From contig NZ_KQ130500.1 in NCBI RefSeq assembly GCF_001050375.1, positions 1 to 64,000 of the forward strand: a stretch of 64,000 nt of DNA. Reading direction: 5' to 3'. The stretch is from Catenovulum maritimum (GTDB lineage Bacteria > Pseudomonadota > Gammaproteobacteria > Enterobacterales > Alteromonadaceae). The stretch's first letter is position 1. Every line of letters begins with the position of its first letter. The notes beneath the pieces were generated by a model. It did no database searches and had not been told where the DNA came from. It saw nothing but the letters and a program-made list of their open reading frames with translations. This document shows positions 45,665 through 53,213 of this stretch, one piece after another. The translations under genes were made by a program, and so were the position numbers.

Positions 45665-46717
45665 ATGGTCAAACAAACTTATTATGGCACGCTAGCAAAT
45701 GGCGAAATAGTCACTCAATATACACTAACTAATCAACAAGGTACTGAGGTAAACGTGATTAGCTACGGTGGTATTATTACATCGTTTAGAGCTATTGATA
45801 ACCAAGGTAAGCTGGGTGATATTGTTTTAGGATATGACAAGTTAGACGATTATCTAACAGACGTTAATTTTTTTGGCGCGCTAATCGGCCGTTTTGGTAA
45901 CCGCATTGCTCAAGGTAAGTTTGAACTAGAAGGAAAAAGCTATCAAGTTGAGCTCAATAATGGCGAAAACCATCTCCATGGAGGGTATAACGGCTATGAT
46001 AAAAAAAATTGGTCAGTCACACCTTACGTAAAAGATGGCCAACAAGGATTAAAGTTACAACTATTGAGTGAAGATGGCGATCAAGGCTATCCAGGCAATG
46101 TTTTTGTTCAAGTTGATTACTTACTGACTCAAGAAAATGAGCTTGTTATTCAGTACCAAGCTATCACAGACCAAGCCACTTTAATCAACCTAACCCAACA
46201 TACCTATTTTAACCTAGCAGGACAAGGCAAGATTTTATCGCATGAATTAATGATAGATGCCGAACAGATAACAGAAGTTGATTCAGGTTTAATCCCAACC
46301 GGAAAACTAATTGATGTGGCGGATACACCTTTTGATTTTAAGCGATTAACCCCTATCGGCCAGCATATCGAAGATTCAAATACCCAGCTTAAATACGGTT
46401 TAGGTTTTGATCACAACTATGTTCTAAATAAAAAATCTACAATCGATTTTGCATTGGCAGCTAAAGTAGTAGAGCCAACGACAGGCAGAGTCTTAGAGGT
46501 CTTTACAACTGAGCCTGGCATCCAATTCTATTCAGGTAACTTTTTGGATGGTCAATCAAAAGGCAAAGGGCAAAGCTACCAGCAAAGAAGTGGGTTTTGT
46601 TTAGAACCACAACATTTTCCAGATTCACCGAATAAAGCGCACTTTCCTTCTACCGTGTTGAAACCAGGTCAAAAATATAACTCAAAAATGATCTACAAAC
46701 TCAGCACAATAAACTAA
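45665..46717 (+). CDS. galM: Aldose 1-epimerase
   Basis: A 350-residue mutarotase that interconverts alpha and beta anomers of free sugars. Active-site residues are visible: His in 'NGENHLHGGYNGYDKKNW' (~97), His in 'LTQHTYFNLAG' (~178), Asp in 'GLGFDHNYVL' and Glu in 'SGFCLEPQHFPDSPN' (~310). There is no signal peptide, so it acts in the cytosol. Between a solute-binding protein and GH97 it probably speeds conversion of released L-arabinose or galactose into the anomer used by the next enzyme. The GalM family is secure; the sugar is inferred. Confidence 0.92.
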   Translation: MVKQTYYGTLANGEIVTQYTLTNQQGTEVNVISYGGIITSFRAIDNQGKLGDIVLGYDKLDDYLTDVNFFGALIGRFGNRIAQGKFELEGKSYQVELNNGENHLHGGYNGYDKKNWSVTPYVKDGQQGLKLQLLSEDGDQGYPGNVFVQVDYLLTQENELVIQYQAITDQATLINLTQHTYFNLAGQGKILSHELMIDAEQITEVDSGLIPTGKLIDVADTPFDFKRLTPIGQHIEDSNTQLKYGLGFDHNYVLNKKSTIDFALAAKVVEPTTGRVLEVFTTEPGIQFYSGNFLDGQSKGKGQSYQQRSGFCLEPQHFPDSPNKAHFPSTVLKPGQKYNSKMIYKLSTIN

Positions 46718-46780
46718 TCACAAAACCAAGCGGCTTGCTCAAGTCGTCTAATATAAATAATTGCACTCAAGGTACTACAA

Positions 46781-48706
46781 ATGAAATATTTACTGACACT
46801 GCCAGCGTTAACGATAACGCTGGCGAGCTGCTCAATTTTAAACATAGATAAAAGCTTATCCAGTCCAGACGGAAAAATTAATGTACATGTACACAATAAC
46901 AATGGGCAAATTGAATATCAGATAAGCAGAGACGGAGAGCTGGTTTTAGAAAGCTCTAAATTAGGGCTCGTATTTACTGATAGAGATCTCACTCAAGACC
47001 TACAAAGCGTGTCGACTTCATCAACAAAACTTGTGGATGAAAGCTACCAATTATATTCGGCTAAGCAAAAAAACATTCGTTATCAGGCTAATGAAAAAAG
47101 CTTTATTTTTCAGAACTCAGCAGCACAAAAATTAAAGGTTACCTTTAGAGTATCTGATGATGGGGTTGCGTTTAAATACACAGCTCTTGGTAATGGTGAG
47201 CAAGTTCAATTTTCTCAAGAGTTAACCAGTTTTAATCTACCGGACGACAGCCGAGCTTGGCTGCAACCAATTGCCGAAGCTCAAACAGGCTGGGCGAATA
47301 CAAATCCATCGTACGAAGAGCATTACCAAATCGACATACCTGTAGACCAAAGCTCTCCGTCGCCTGCGGGTTGGGTGTTTCCTGCTTTATATAAAACACA
47401 ATCAAACTGGCTAGCACTAACGGAAGCAGGCATTTCAGCCAATTTCCATGCTTCGCGATTAGCACCTAGTTCAGCTAATGGGGAGTATACTCTAGGCCAA
47501 CCTATGCAAGCTGAAGTTTTCACAAATTCAGGGCGATTGGCTCAAGGCAAGCTCCCATTTTCAAGCCCATGGAGAGTGCTAACTATTGGTGATTTAAAAA
47601 CGGTTTCAGAGTCAACCTTAGGCACAGATTTAGCCGAACCAAGCATAACAATGAATACAGATTTTATTAAGCCGGGAGTTTCTTCATGGAGTTGGGGCTT
47701 ATTAAAGGACGACTTTACTATTTTCGAAGTACAAAAAGAATTTATCGATCATGCCGCAAATATGGACTGGCAATATACTTTAATAGATGCTGACTGGGAT
47801 AGAAAAATCGGCTTCGAGAAATTAAAAGAGCTAGTTGAATATGGCCAAAGTAAAAATGTTGGTGTTTTAGTCTGGTACAACTCTTCTGGCTCATGGAATC
47901 AAACTCAGTATTCGCCTAAAGGTCAATTGCTCACCTCAGAACTGCGCCACCAAGCCTTCTCGCAGCTAAAAAAATTAGGGGTTAAAGGCGTTAAAATTGA
48001 TTTCTTCGCCGGAGATGGTCAATCCATGATTGCCTACTATCATGAAATTTTAAAAGATGCTGCTCAATATGAATTACTGGTTAATTTTCACGGCGCCACT
48101 TTACCAAGAGGCTTGCATAAAACTTATCCGCATCTAATGACAGCAGAAGCGGTTAAAGGCTTTGAAATGGTTACTTTTTTCCAAGATTCTGCGGATAAAG
48201 TCGCAAGTCATTCTAGTGTTTTACCTTTTACAAGAAACTTGTTTGACCCTATGGACTATACCCCAACCACTTTTAATCCTATTCCAAACATTGAGCGTAA
48301 AACGACTAACGCACTACAACTAGCACAGGCTATTATTTTTGTATCTGGTATTCAACATATAGTCGAAACACCCCAAGGCATGAAATCTGTACCTTATTTT
48401 GCCAAAGATATATTAAGCAGATTGCCCGCTAGCTGGGATGAATCCAAATTTATTTCAGGCTACCCAGGTAAATTAGCTGTATTTGCTAGGCGCAGTGGCG
48501 ATACTTGGTACGTAGCAGGAATTAATGGCGAGAACAAAGCCAAGTCCATCGAGTTAGATTTGAGTTTTCTAAATGGTCAAAACTTATCTTTGATTAGCCA
48601 AGGTCCTGGTGTAAAAGGCTTAAAAATGGAGAAGATAGTGGCGAGTAAAACAACTAAAGTTACCCTAGCTGGAAATGATGGTTTTGTCATGACGACTAAG
48701 TTTTAA
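46781..48706 (+). CDS. GH97 glycosidase lipoprotein, retaining type
   Basis: A 641-residue GH97 enzyme with a lipoprotein signal (LASC, Cys17). The N-terminal beta-sandwich (~25-270) precedes the TIM barrel (~280-540) and a small C-terminal beta domain. The nucleophile is probably Asp in 'GVKGVKIDFFAGDGQ'. 'VNFHGATLPRGLHKTYPHLMTAEAVKG' has NFHG where inverting SusB-type enzymes carry a catalytic Glu, which points to the retaining branch (alpha-galactosidase or beta-L-arabinopyranosidase). In an arabinan locus the second activity is attractive. It is third in the operon with the solute-binding protein and galM. Confidence 0.9.
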   Translation: MKYLLTLPALTITLASCSILNIDKSLSSPDGKINVHVHNNNGQIEYQISRDGELVLESSKLGLVFTDRDLTQDLQSVSTSSTKLVDESYQLYSAKQKNIRYQANEKSFIFQNSAAQKLKVTFRVSDDGVAFKYTALGNGEQVQFSQELTSFNLPDDSRAWLQPIAEAQTGWANTNPSYEEHYQIDIPVDQSSPSPAGWVFPALYKTQSNWLALTEAGISANFHASRLAPSSANGEYTLGQPMQAEVFTNSGRLAQGKLPFSSPWRVLTIGDLKTVSESTLGTDLAEPSITMNTDFIKPGVSSWSWGLLKDDFTIFEVQKEFIDHAANMDWQYTLIDADWDRKIGFEKLKELVEYGQSKNVGVLVWYNSSGSWNQTQYSPKGQLLTSELRHQAFSQLKKLGVKGVKIDFFAGDGQSMIAYYHEILKDAAQYELLVNFHGATLPRGLHKTYPHLMTAEAVKGFEMVTFFQDSADKVASHSSVLPFTRNLFDPMDYTPTTFNPIPNIERKTTNALQLAQAIIFVSGIQHIVETPQGMKSVPYFAKDILSRLPASWDESKFISGYPGKLAVFARRSGDTWYVAGINGENKAKSIELDLSFLNGQNLSLISQGPGVKGLKMEKIVASKTTKVTLAGNDGFVMTTKF

Positions 48707-48745
48707 TTGTAACCAAATTAATCGATATAAAATTCAACAAACCAA

Positions 48746-48777
48746 GGCAGCTAGCTCAATTAACAAGTTAAGCTGCC
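48746..48777. terminator. Hairpin between convergent GH97 and solute-binding genes
   Basis: GGCAGCT and AGCTGCC pair 40 bp after the GH97 stop, with extra pairing inside the loop. No T-tract follows, so it is a weak terminator candidate. Confidence 0.35.
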
Positions 48778-48798
48778 AGCCACCTTAAGCCTATAACG

Positions 48799-49617
48799 CT
48801 AGTTTAAATAAATCACTCGTCTTTGATTATTAACCACGCTATCCCAGCCTTTAGCAAACTCAGGGTAACTGAAAAAGAGCTCGTCAAAGCTGCCATCTTG
48901 TTGGGCGAGTTTTAACTCTAGCGTCAATCTATCGGCTAAAGCTCTATTTTTATAACTGACAAAAAAATAGTAAGCCGCTTCATATTTGAGTAGCAAATTT
49001 TTCTCCAGCTCAAAGTTTGCAAACTCCGGCCGCGTCAATTCCTGCCAAATTTCGTAAACACCGCGCGGAAAATAATCAGCTCTTTTTAGGTTAAACATTC
49101 TAATCGTTTTATCTAAATCTGGTGCTAATAAAACAGGTAATTGATTACGCTTTAAAATGATAGAATCTTGCCAAAATGCGCCAGATATTGCAGTAAAGGC
49201 ACTTAAGTCTTTTATGCTACGAACATGATCAAATTGACTTTGTGTATTGGGATGAATTAATAAAATTCGGTGTTGGTTTAATCCTTTGAGCAAGTCGACT
49301 TTAACCGGTAATAACTCTTTTTCTCTTGCTTCACTATAGGTGCTCCAGAGCAGATTAAAATATTCATTCTCTGCAAGGATTTTTCGCATTCTCTGTTTAG
49401 TAGCAATCCAAGGTTTTACCTTAATCTCATAGTTACCATGAGTCGTTTTTGTTTTTTCCAAGGCTAGCTTTAGTAAACGAGGAAAGTAATCAGAACCTCC
49501 GGCTAAATGAGTGATACGGGTATTTTCAGCTATGGTTTGATTACTAGGCTCGGAATAAACAAGGCCCGAGAACAACAGCAAAATTATTGGTAAAAAGCGT
49601 ATCAAATCAAAGCTCAC
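48799..49617 (-). CDS. Second orphan solute-binding-like protein
   Basis: A 272-residue exported protein (signal peptide ~1-22) paralogous to the one at 44738. The shared pattern includes 'LPVKVDLLKGLNQHRILLI', 'RADYFPRGVYEIW', 'EKNLLLKYEAAYYFFVSYKNRALADRL' and 'QDGSFDELFFSYPEFAKGWDS'. It too has no transporter partner in the window. It is transcribed toward GH97, alone, with the IclR gene 186 bp upstream in the same direction. The ligand is unknown. Confidence 0.7.
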   Translation of the reverse strand: MSFDLIRFLPIILLLFSGLVYSEPSNQTIAENTRITHLAGGSDYFPRLLKLALEKTKTTHGNYEIKVKPWIATKQRMRKILAENEYFNLLWSTYSEAREKELLPVKVDLLKGLNQHRILLIHPNTQSQFDHVRSIKDLSAFTAISGAFWQDSIILKRNQLPVLLAPDLDKTIRMFNLKRADYFPRGVYEIWQELTRPEFANFELEKNLLLKYEAAYYFFVSYKNRALADRLTLELKLAQQDGSFDELFFSYPEFAKGWDSVVNNQRRVIYLN

Positions 49618-49803
49618 TGTTCATATGATTAATAAATGAGTCGCTTATTATTTAAATAATGCAGATTTCCACCCTAATAAAATTAAAGCGACTAAAAGCT
49701 AATAGATAATAAGCACTTACATTTTAGTCCAATTACTCACATCCAGCGAATATTGAACTAGCCATTAAAGGTTAGGCTAACACAGAACAAAATACTTAGC
49801 GTC

Positions 49804-50577
49804 TTAACAGCCTAATTGATTAGATATTTTACCCGCAGCTTCAACCAATAACGATTTAATGGTTTCATTGTCAATGGCTTTACTATCAGGATTATGCAAA
49901 CTAGATACAGCGAGCGCAGCAACCACTTTACCTTCGGGATGACCCACTAATACAGCTAAATCACAGACACCTGATGCCATAGAGTTTTCAGAAAAATAGT
50001 AGCCCGATGTTCTAATCTCCGCGAGTTCTTGCTTTAAATCCCGCTTCTCTTCACTGGTCATTTTTTTATAAGTCTTGTCTCGGGTTAAAATCATATCCGA
50101 TACAGCTTTATTACTATTAGCGAGTAAAATTTTACCTGAGGTTGTGCTGAGCGTCGGGAATACAGCTCCTTCTGCTATGTTAATCGAGATTGGAACTTGG
50201 CTTCGAGCCTGAACAACCACCATGGTTTTACTTTGATAAAGCATACTTAAATGACACGACTGACCAAGTTTAACCGCCAAGTCTTCCATAAAGGGTAATG
50301 CACATTGCCTTATTTTATCGATTGGAGAGGTCGATCTAGATAAATTATACAGCTTTAAAGACAAACTATATTTGCCAGACAAATCGTCTCTTGATAAATA
50401 GCCTCTTGATTCTAAACCCACTAACACTCGATAGATTTCATTTGGCTTTCTGTCTAAGCCTAGTGCTATCTCAGTTTGAGATTTTGGTAATTCTTGATTA
50501 GCTAAATATTCAATAATATCTAACCCTTTATCCAGTGCAGGCACTGCATATTTATTTGTTTTTTCGGCTCCTGACAA
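49804..50577 (-). CDS. IclR-family transcriptional regulator
   Basis: A 257-residue regulator. The N-terminal winged helix (~12-75) contains 'KGLDIIEYLANQ', 'LPKSQTEIALGLDRKPNEIYRVLVGLESRGYL'. The C-terminal IclR effector domain (~85-250) contains 'GQSCHLSMLYQSKTMVVVQ', 'FPTLSTTSGKILLA' and 'GYYFSENSMASGVCDLAVLVGHPEGKVVAALAVSS'. It is divergent from a PhyH-type dioxygenase with 205 bp between, and so probably regulates it. IclR effectors are usually small aromatic or sugar-derived acids. No ligand is predicted here. Confidence 0.92.
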   Translation of the reverse strand: MSGAEKTNKYAVPALDKGLDIIEYLANQELPKSQTEIALGLDRKPNEIYRVLVGLESRGYLSRDDLSGKYSLSLKLYNLSRSTSPIDKIRQCALPFMEDLAVKLGQSCHLSMLYQSKTMVVVQARSQVPISINIAEGAVFPTLSTTSGKILLANSNKAVSDMILTRDKTYKKMTSEEKRDLKQELAEIRTSGYYFSENSMASGVCDLAVLVGHPEGKVVAALAVSSLHNPDSKAIDNETIKSLLVEAAGKISNQLGC

Positions 50578-50678
50578 GCTAAACCCCTCTCAACACACGC
50601 ATTACAACATCATACTTAAATCCCTTTTATATTTCATTAATCAATTGTTTTGCCTAAGATAAATCCCAAATAAAAAAT

Positions 50679-50712
50679 ATTCATATAAAAATATAAAATT
50701 CATATAAAAATA
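50679..50712. promoter_or_regulatory. Direct repeat in the IclR-PhyH promoter region
   Basis: ATTCATATAAAAATA occurs twice exactly (50679-50693 and 50698-50712, 19-bp spacing). AAAATTCATATA recurs at 53021-53032 upstream of the NHL gene. These may be IclR-family sites for the whole locus. Confidence 0.4.
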
Positions 50713-50782
50713 AAACTTGAAATTATTGTTAACATTAGACATGATGTATTCATTGACTAAGATAATGTTAGGAGTGAGAATA

Positions 50783-51550
50783 ATGACAATTTTAACAGCA
50801 GAACAAATTAATGACTTTCACCGTGATGGTTTTGTCATAGCGAAAAATTTTTATAACGAGCAAGAAGTAAAACGTCTGCAAGACAGAGCGTTTAACGATG
50901 ACTCTTTATACGACAGAGCTTGGCATAAAAAAGATGCTAAAGGCGCTGTTAGTAAAGTTTGCTTATGGCAGGACGCTGGCGATGACCTTTATGGTATGTT
51001 TGCCAGAGGACGCCGTATGGTTGATTCAGTTGAAAAAATACTAGGGGAAGCTGTCTATCACACCAGCACCAAAGTTATGATGAAAGAGCCATTGGTTGGC
51101 GGCGCTTGGGAATGGCATCAAGATTTTGGCTATTGGCACAATGATAATTATCAGCTTTACCCTTTACTGGTAAGCGTTATGGTTGCGATTAACAAAGCGA
51201 CAATTGAAAATGGTTGTTTACAGGTTTTAAAAGGCTCGCATCATATTGGTCGAATTAATCACAATAAAACAGGTGATCAAAAAGGTGCTGATATGGTGTT
51301 TGTTGAAGAAGCCATGAAACATCACGAACTGGTTAATGTTGAATTAGAGCCGGGAGACACTTTATTCTTCCACTGTAATTTACTCCATAAATCAAACCAA
51401 AACCGTTCAACTGAACCAAGGTGGTCAATGATCAGTGCATTTAATGCAATGAGAAATGTTTCATTTAAGGAAAATGAAGCTGTGTATCATCCACTACATA
51501 AAGTAGAAGATGATGCAATTTTGAAATGGCAGGAAACTGCTGAGGTTTAA
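50783..51550 (+). CDS. Phytanoyl-CoA dioxygenase (PhyH) family oxygenase
   Basis: A 255-residue Fe(II)/2-oxoglutarate oxygenase. I choose the ATG at 50783, because GGAGTGAG precedes it at the right distance. The open frame extends 66 bases further to a TTG with no such site. Iron ligands are His112-x-Asp114 (EWHQDFGYWHND) and His202 (HCNLLHKSNQNRS), with Arg208 for 2-oxoglutarate. The start 'LTAEQINDFHRDGFVIAKNF' is typical of PhyH proteins. Members hydroxylate varied small molecules. The substrate is unknown here. It is divergent from an IclR regulator and convergent with an NHL propeller gene. Confidence 0.9.
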   Translation: MTILTAEQINDFHRDGFVIAKNFYNEQEVKRLQDRAFNDDSLYDRAWHKKDAKGAVSKVCLWQDAGDDLYGMFARGRRMVDSVEKILGEAVYHTSTKVMMKEPLVGGAWEWHQDFGYWHNDNYQLYPLLVSVMVAINKATIENGCLQVLKGSHHIGRINHNKTGDQKGADMVFVEEAMKHHELVNVELEPGDTLFFHCNLLHKSNQNRSTEPRWSMISAFNAMRNVSFKENEAVYHPLHKVEDDAILKWQETAEV

Positions 51551-51630
51551 TCGTTACCGATAAAACGGTCTATTCAAAAACGCTGCTGGCGGCTCGTTTA
51601 ATTGGTCATTAAATAAGCCCAAAGCACACT

Positions 51631-51671
51631 AATCTTTAGACATAGGAAGTGTCTAAAGATTAATTTTTTTA
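51631..51671 (+). terminator. Rho-independent terminator after PhyH
   Basis: AATCTTTAGACA and TGTCTAAAGATT form a perfect 12-bp stem with a 7-base loop, followed by AATTTTTTT, 80 bp after the stop codon. Confidence 0.85.
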
Positions 51672-51746
51672 GCCTCAAATTAAAGCTCAAAACCCTTAAC
51701 TTCAGCTCTGTAGTCTGTTTTTGGAAAGGGCGTATCCAAATATTAA

Positions 51747-51773
51747 CCTCTTCTTAATTTATCCAAGAAGAGG
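51747..51773. other. Perfect 9-bp stem-loop
   Basis: CCTCTTCTT and AAGAAGAGG pair across a 9-base loop. Neither side has a T-tract. Function unknown. Confidence 0.4.
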
Positions 51774-51780
51774 CAAGTAA

Positions 51781-51880
51781 AATTAATCTAACCTTAACTC
51801 TATGTATGGGCTCCTTTGGTTTGGTGACTACCACGCTACTTCAGTAGGGTGGTGGAGTCCATACATCGAGTTGAGATTAA
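51781..51880. repeat. Long imperfect inverted repeat (~100 bp), possible cruciform or MITE-like
   Basis: The outer arms ATTAATCT...AACTC.ATGTATGG.CTCC (51782-51814) and their complement (51853-51880) pair over ~27 bp. They differ by a few single bases, a 5-base bulge and an extra ~15 bases on the left arm. The inner arms CCACGCTAC and GTAGGGTGG close on a 4-base loop. The right end overlaps the last codons and stop of the NHL gene. Confidence 0.65.
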
Positions 51881-52959
51881 TCTATTTTAACCAACTTAAA
51901 TGGATAGCTATTATTCGCTCGCCATTGACCAACGTATAAGTTGTCGTCTTCATCGACACAGATAGCATGAACATGGTTAAAAATATCCCAGCTTGAGCAC
52001 ATTTTCTGTAGCTTGCCATTTATATATTCTGGCTGCTGCGCGCCAAGGTTGCACACCAGTTTGTTGTTTCGATCAAAAATTGCAATAAATCCTGAATCGT
52101 CGACATTTTTACCCTCTAGATCAGACCAGCACACAGGTGCAAAAAAGTGGTCATAATGAAAAACCGGCCCACCAATATAAGCGCCTGGGGTTTCGATAGT
52201 TTCAATATACTCACCCGATAAACTAAACACTTTTAGCGCTTGCTCAAAACGTGAACTAACGATCAGCTTCGGCTGTTCTGGCTGACGTAAATCAACCTCT
52301 ATGCCATGAGTATTAACTAAATTGTAATTCTTATCCGAATTCTCACTGCCGCCCCAATGCCGAATATATTGCCCTTGATTGTTATACTGAATTAAATAAT
52401 CAGAGCCATAACCATCGGTGACATAGAGATCTCCATTTGGAGCGATAGCAATATCTGTCGGTCTAAAAGCTTGATCAGGACGGTAAATACCTATGGTTTG
52501 TGGATGTCCTATTGTATATAAGACTCTGCCGTCTAAAGTTAATTTAGCGATAAAACCGGCTTGTGCGATAACTTTATTGTATGGTGATTCCCAATCATCG
52601 GTAGATTCTCCATCCCAATTTCGATTTAATATCCAACCTGAATCAACCAAATAAATAAATTCGACCCCATTTTCTTCCACTATTTTAATTGCATGTGCTC
52701 CTGGAAACTGTGTTCCCCAAGCATCAAGTAGTTCGCCGTCTTTACTGTAAACAATAATGTTGTTTTTATCGTTATCCGTCACCATAAAAATTCGGCCTTG
52801 AGAATCAAATGCCATACCGTGACAGTTTTCAACAGGCACCTTAGACGGATCTAATCGCCCCCAATTTGTGTCTACTCTATATTTAAAATCGCCATGACCA
52901 ACAATCAGGCCATGCGGATCTATGTTATTTTTGGGAATTGATTTTGGCTCAATATTCAT
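51877..52959 (-). CDS. NHL-repeat beta-propeller protein
   Basis: A 360-residue protein with no signal peptide and no membrane segment. NHL-type blades are visible: 'CHGMAFDSQGRIFMVTDNDKNNIIVYSKDGELLDAWG', 'PTDIAIAPNGDLYVTDGYGSDYLIQYNNQGQYIRHWG' and 'HAICVDEDDNLYVGQWRAN'. This gives a six-bladed propeller like the lyase domain of peptidylglycine-amidating enzymes and many sugar-lactone-type proteins. It is convergent with the PhyH gene, and its promoter region carries the same AAAATTCATATA element as the PhyH promoter, so both may answer to the IclR regulator. The actual activity is unknown. Confidence 0.8.
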   Translation of the reverse strand: MNIEPKSIPKNNIDPHGLIVGHGDFKYRVDTNWGRLDPSKVPVENCHGMAFDSQGRIFMVTDNDKNNIIVYSKDGELLDAWGTQFPGAHAIKIVEENGVEFIYLVDSGWILNRNWDGESTDDWESPYNKVIAQAGFIAKLTLDGRVLYTIGHPQTIGIYRPDQAFRPTDIAIAPNGDLYVTDGYGSDYLIQYNNQGQYIRHWGGSENSDKNYNLVNTHGIEVDLRQPEQPKLIVSSRFEQALKVFSLSGEYIETIETPGAYIGGPVFHYDHFFAPVCWSDLEGKNVDDSGFIAIFDRNNKLVCNLGAQQPEYINGKLQKMCSSWDIFNHVHAICVDEDDNLYVGQWRANNSYPFKLVKID

Positions 52960-53213
52960 AATCTAAAATTGTACACTGTTAACAAACATACTGCATATTA
53001 ACTTATTTTTATATAAATTTAAAATTCATATAGGTTTAACTAAGTGAATTATGTCAATTAGCCGAGGTATCAAGAATTAAAATACTGTTCAAAAAGCAAA
53101 TACGCAAAAAAATAGATGACTAAAATAAAAGGTAAGTAATAACACAGAAGAGACTAACGTGAATTACATTAACAGATTAAACCAAAGCTTAATCTGTTAA
53201 TGTAAGGAGACTA

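Larger units (their letters stand above)
51551..51876. other. 326-bp gap between convergent PhyH and NHL genes
   Basis: It holds three stem-loops: a clear terminator (51631-51671), a 9-bp stem (51747-51773) and most of a ~100-bp imperfect inverted repeat (51781-51880). No gene is visible. Confidence 0.6.

Noticed and set aside
50717-50782. TTG-started N-terminal extension of the PhyH gene
   Set aside because: It lies inside the AT-rich direct repeats. The ATG at 50783 has a clear ribosome-binding site and starts the family domain.
51781-51880. Integron attC site
   Set aside because: The bulged inverted repeat recalls attC, but the required RYYYAAC/GTTRRRY core boxes do not fit and no integrase or cassette array is near.
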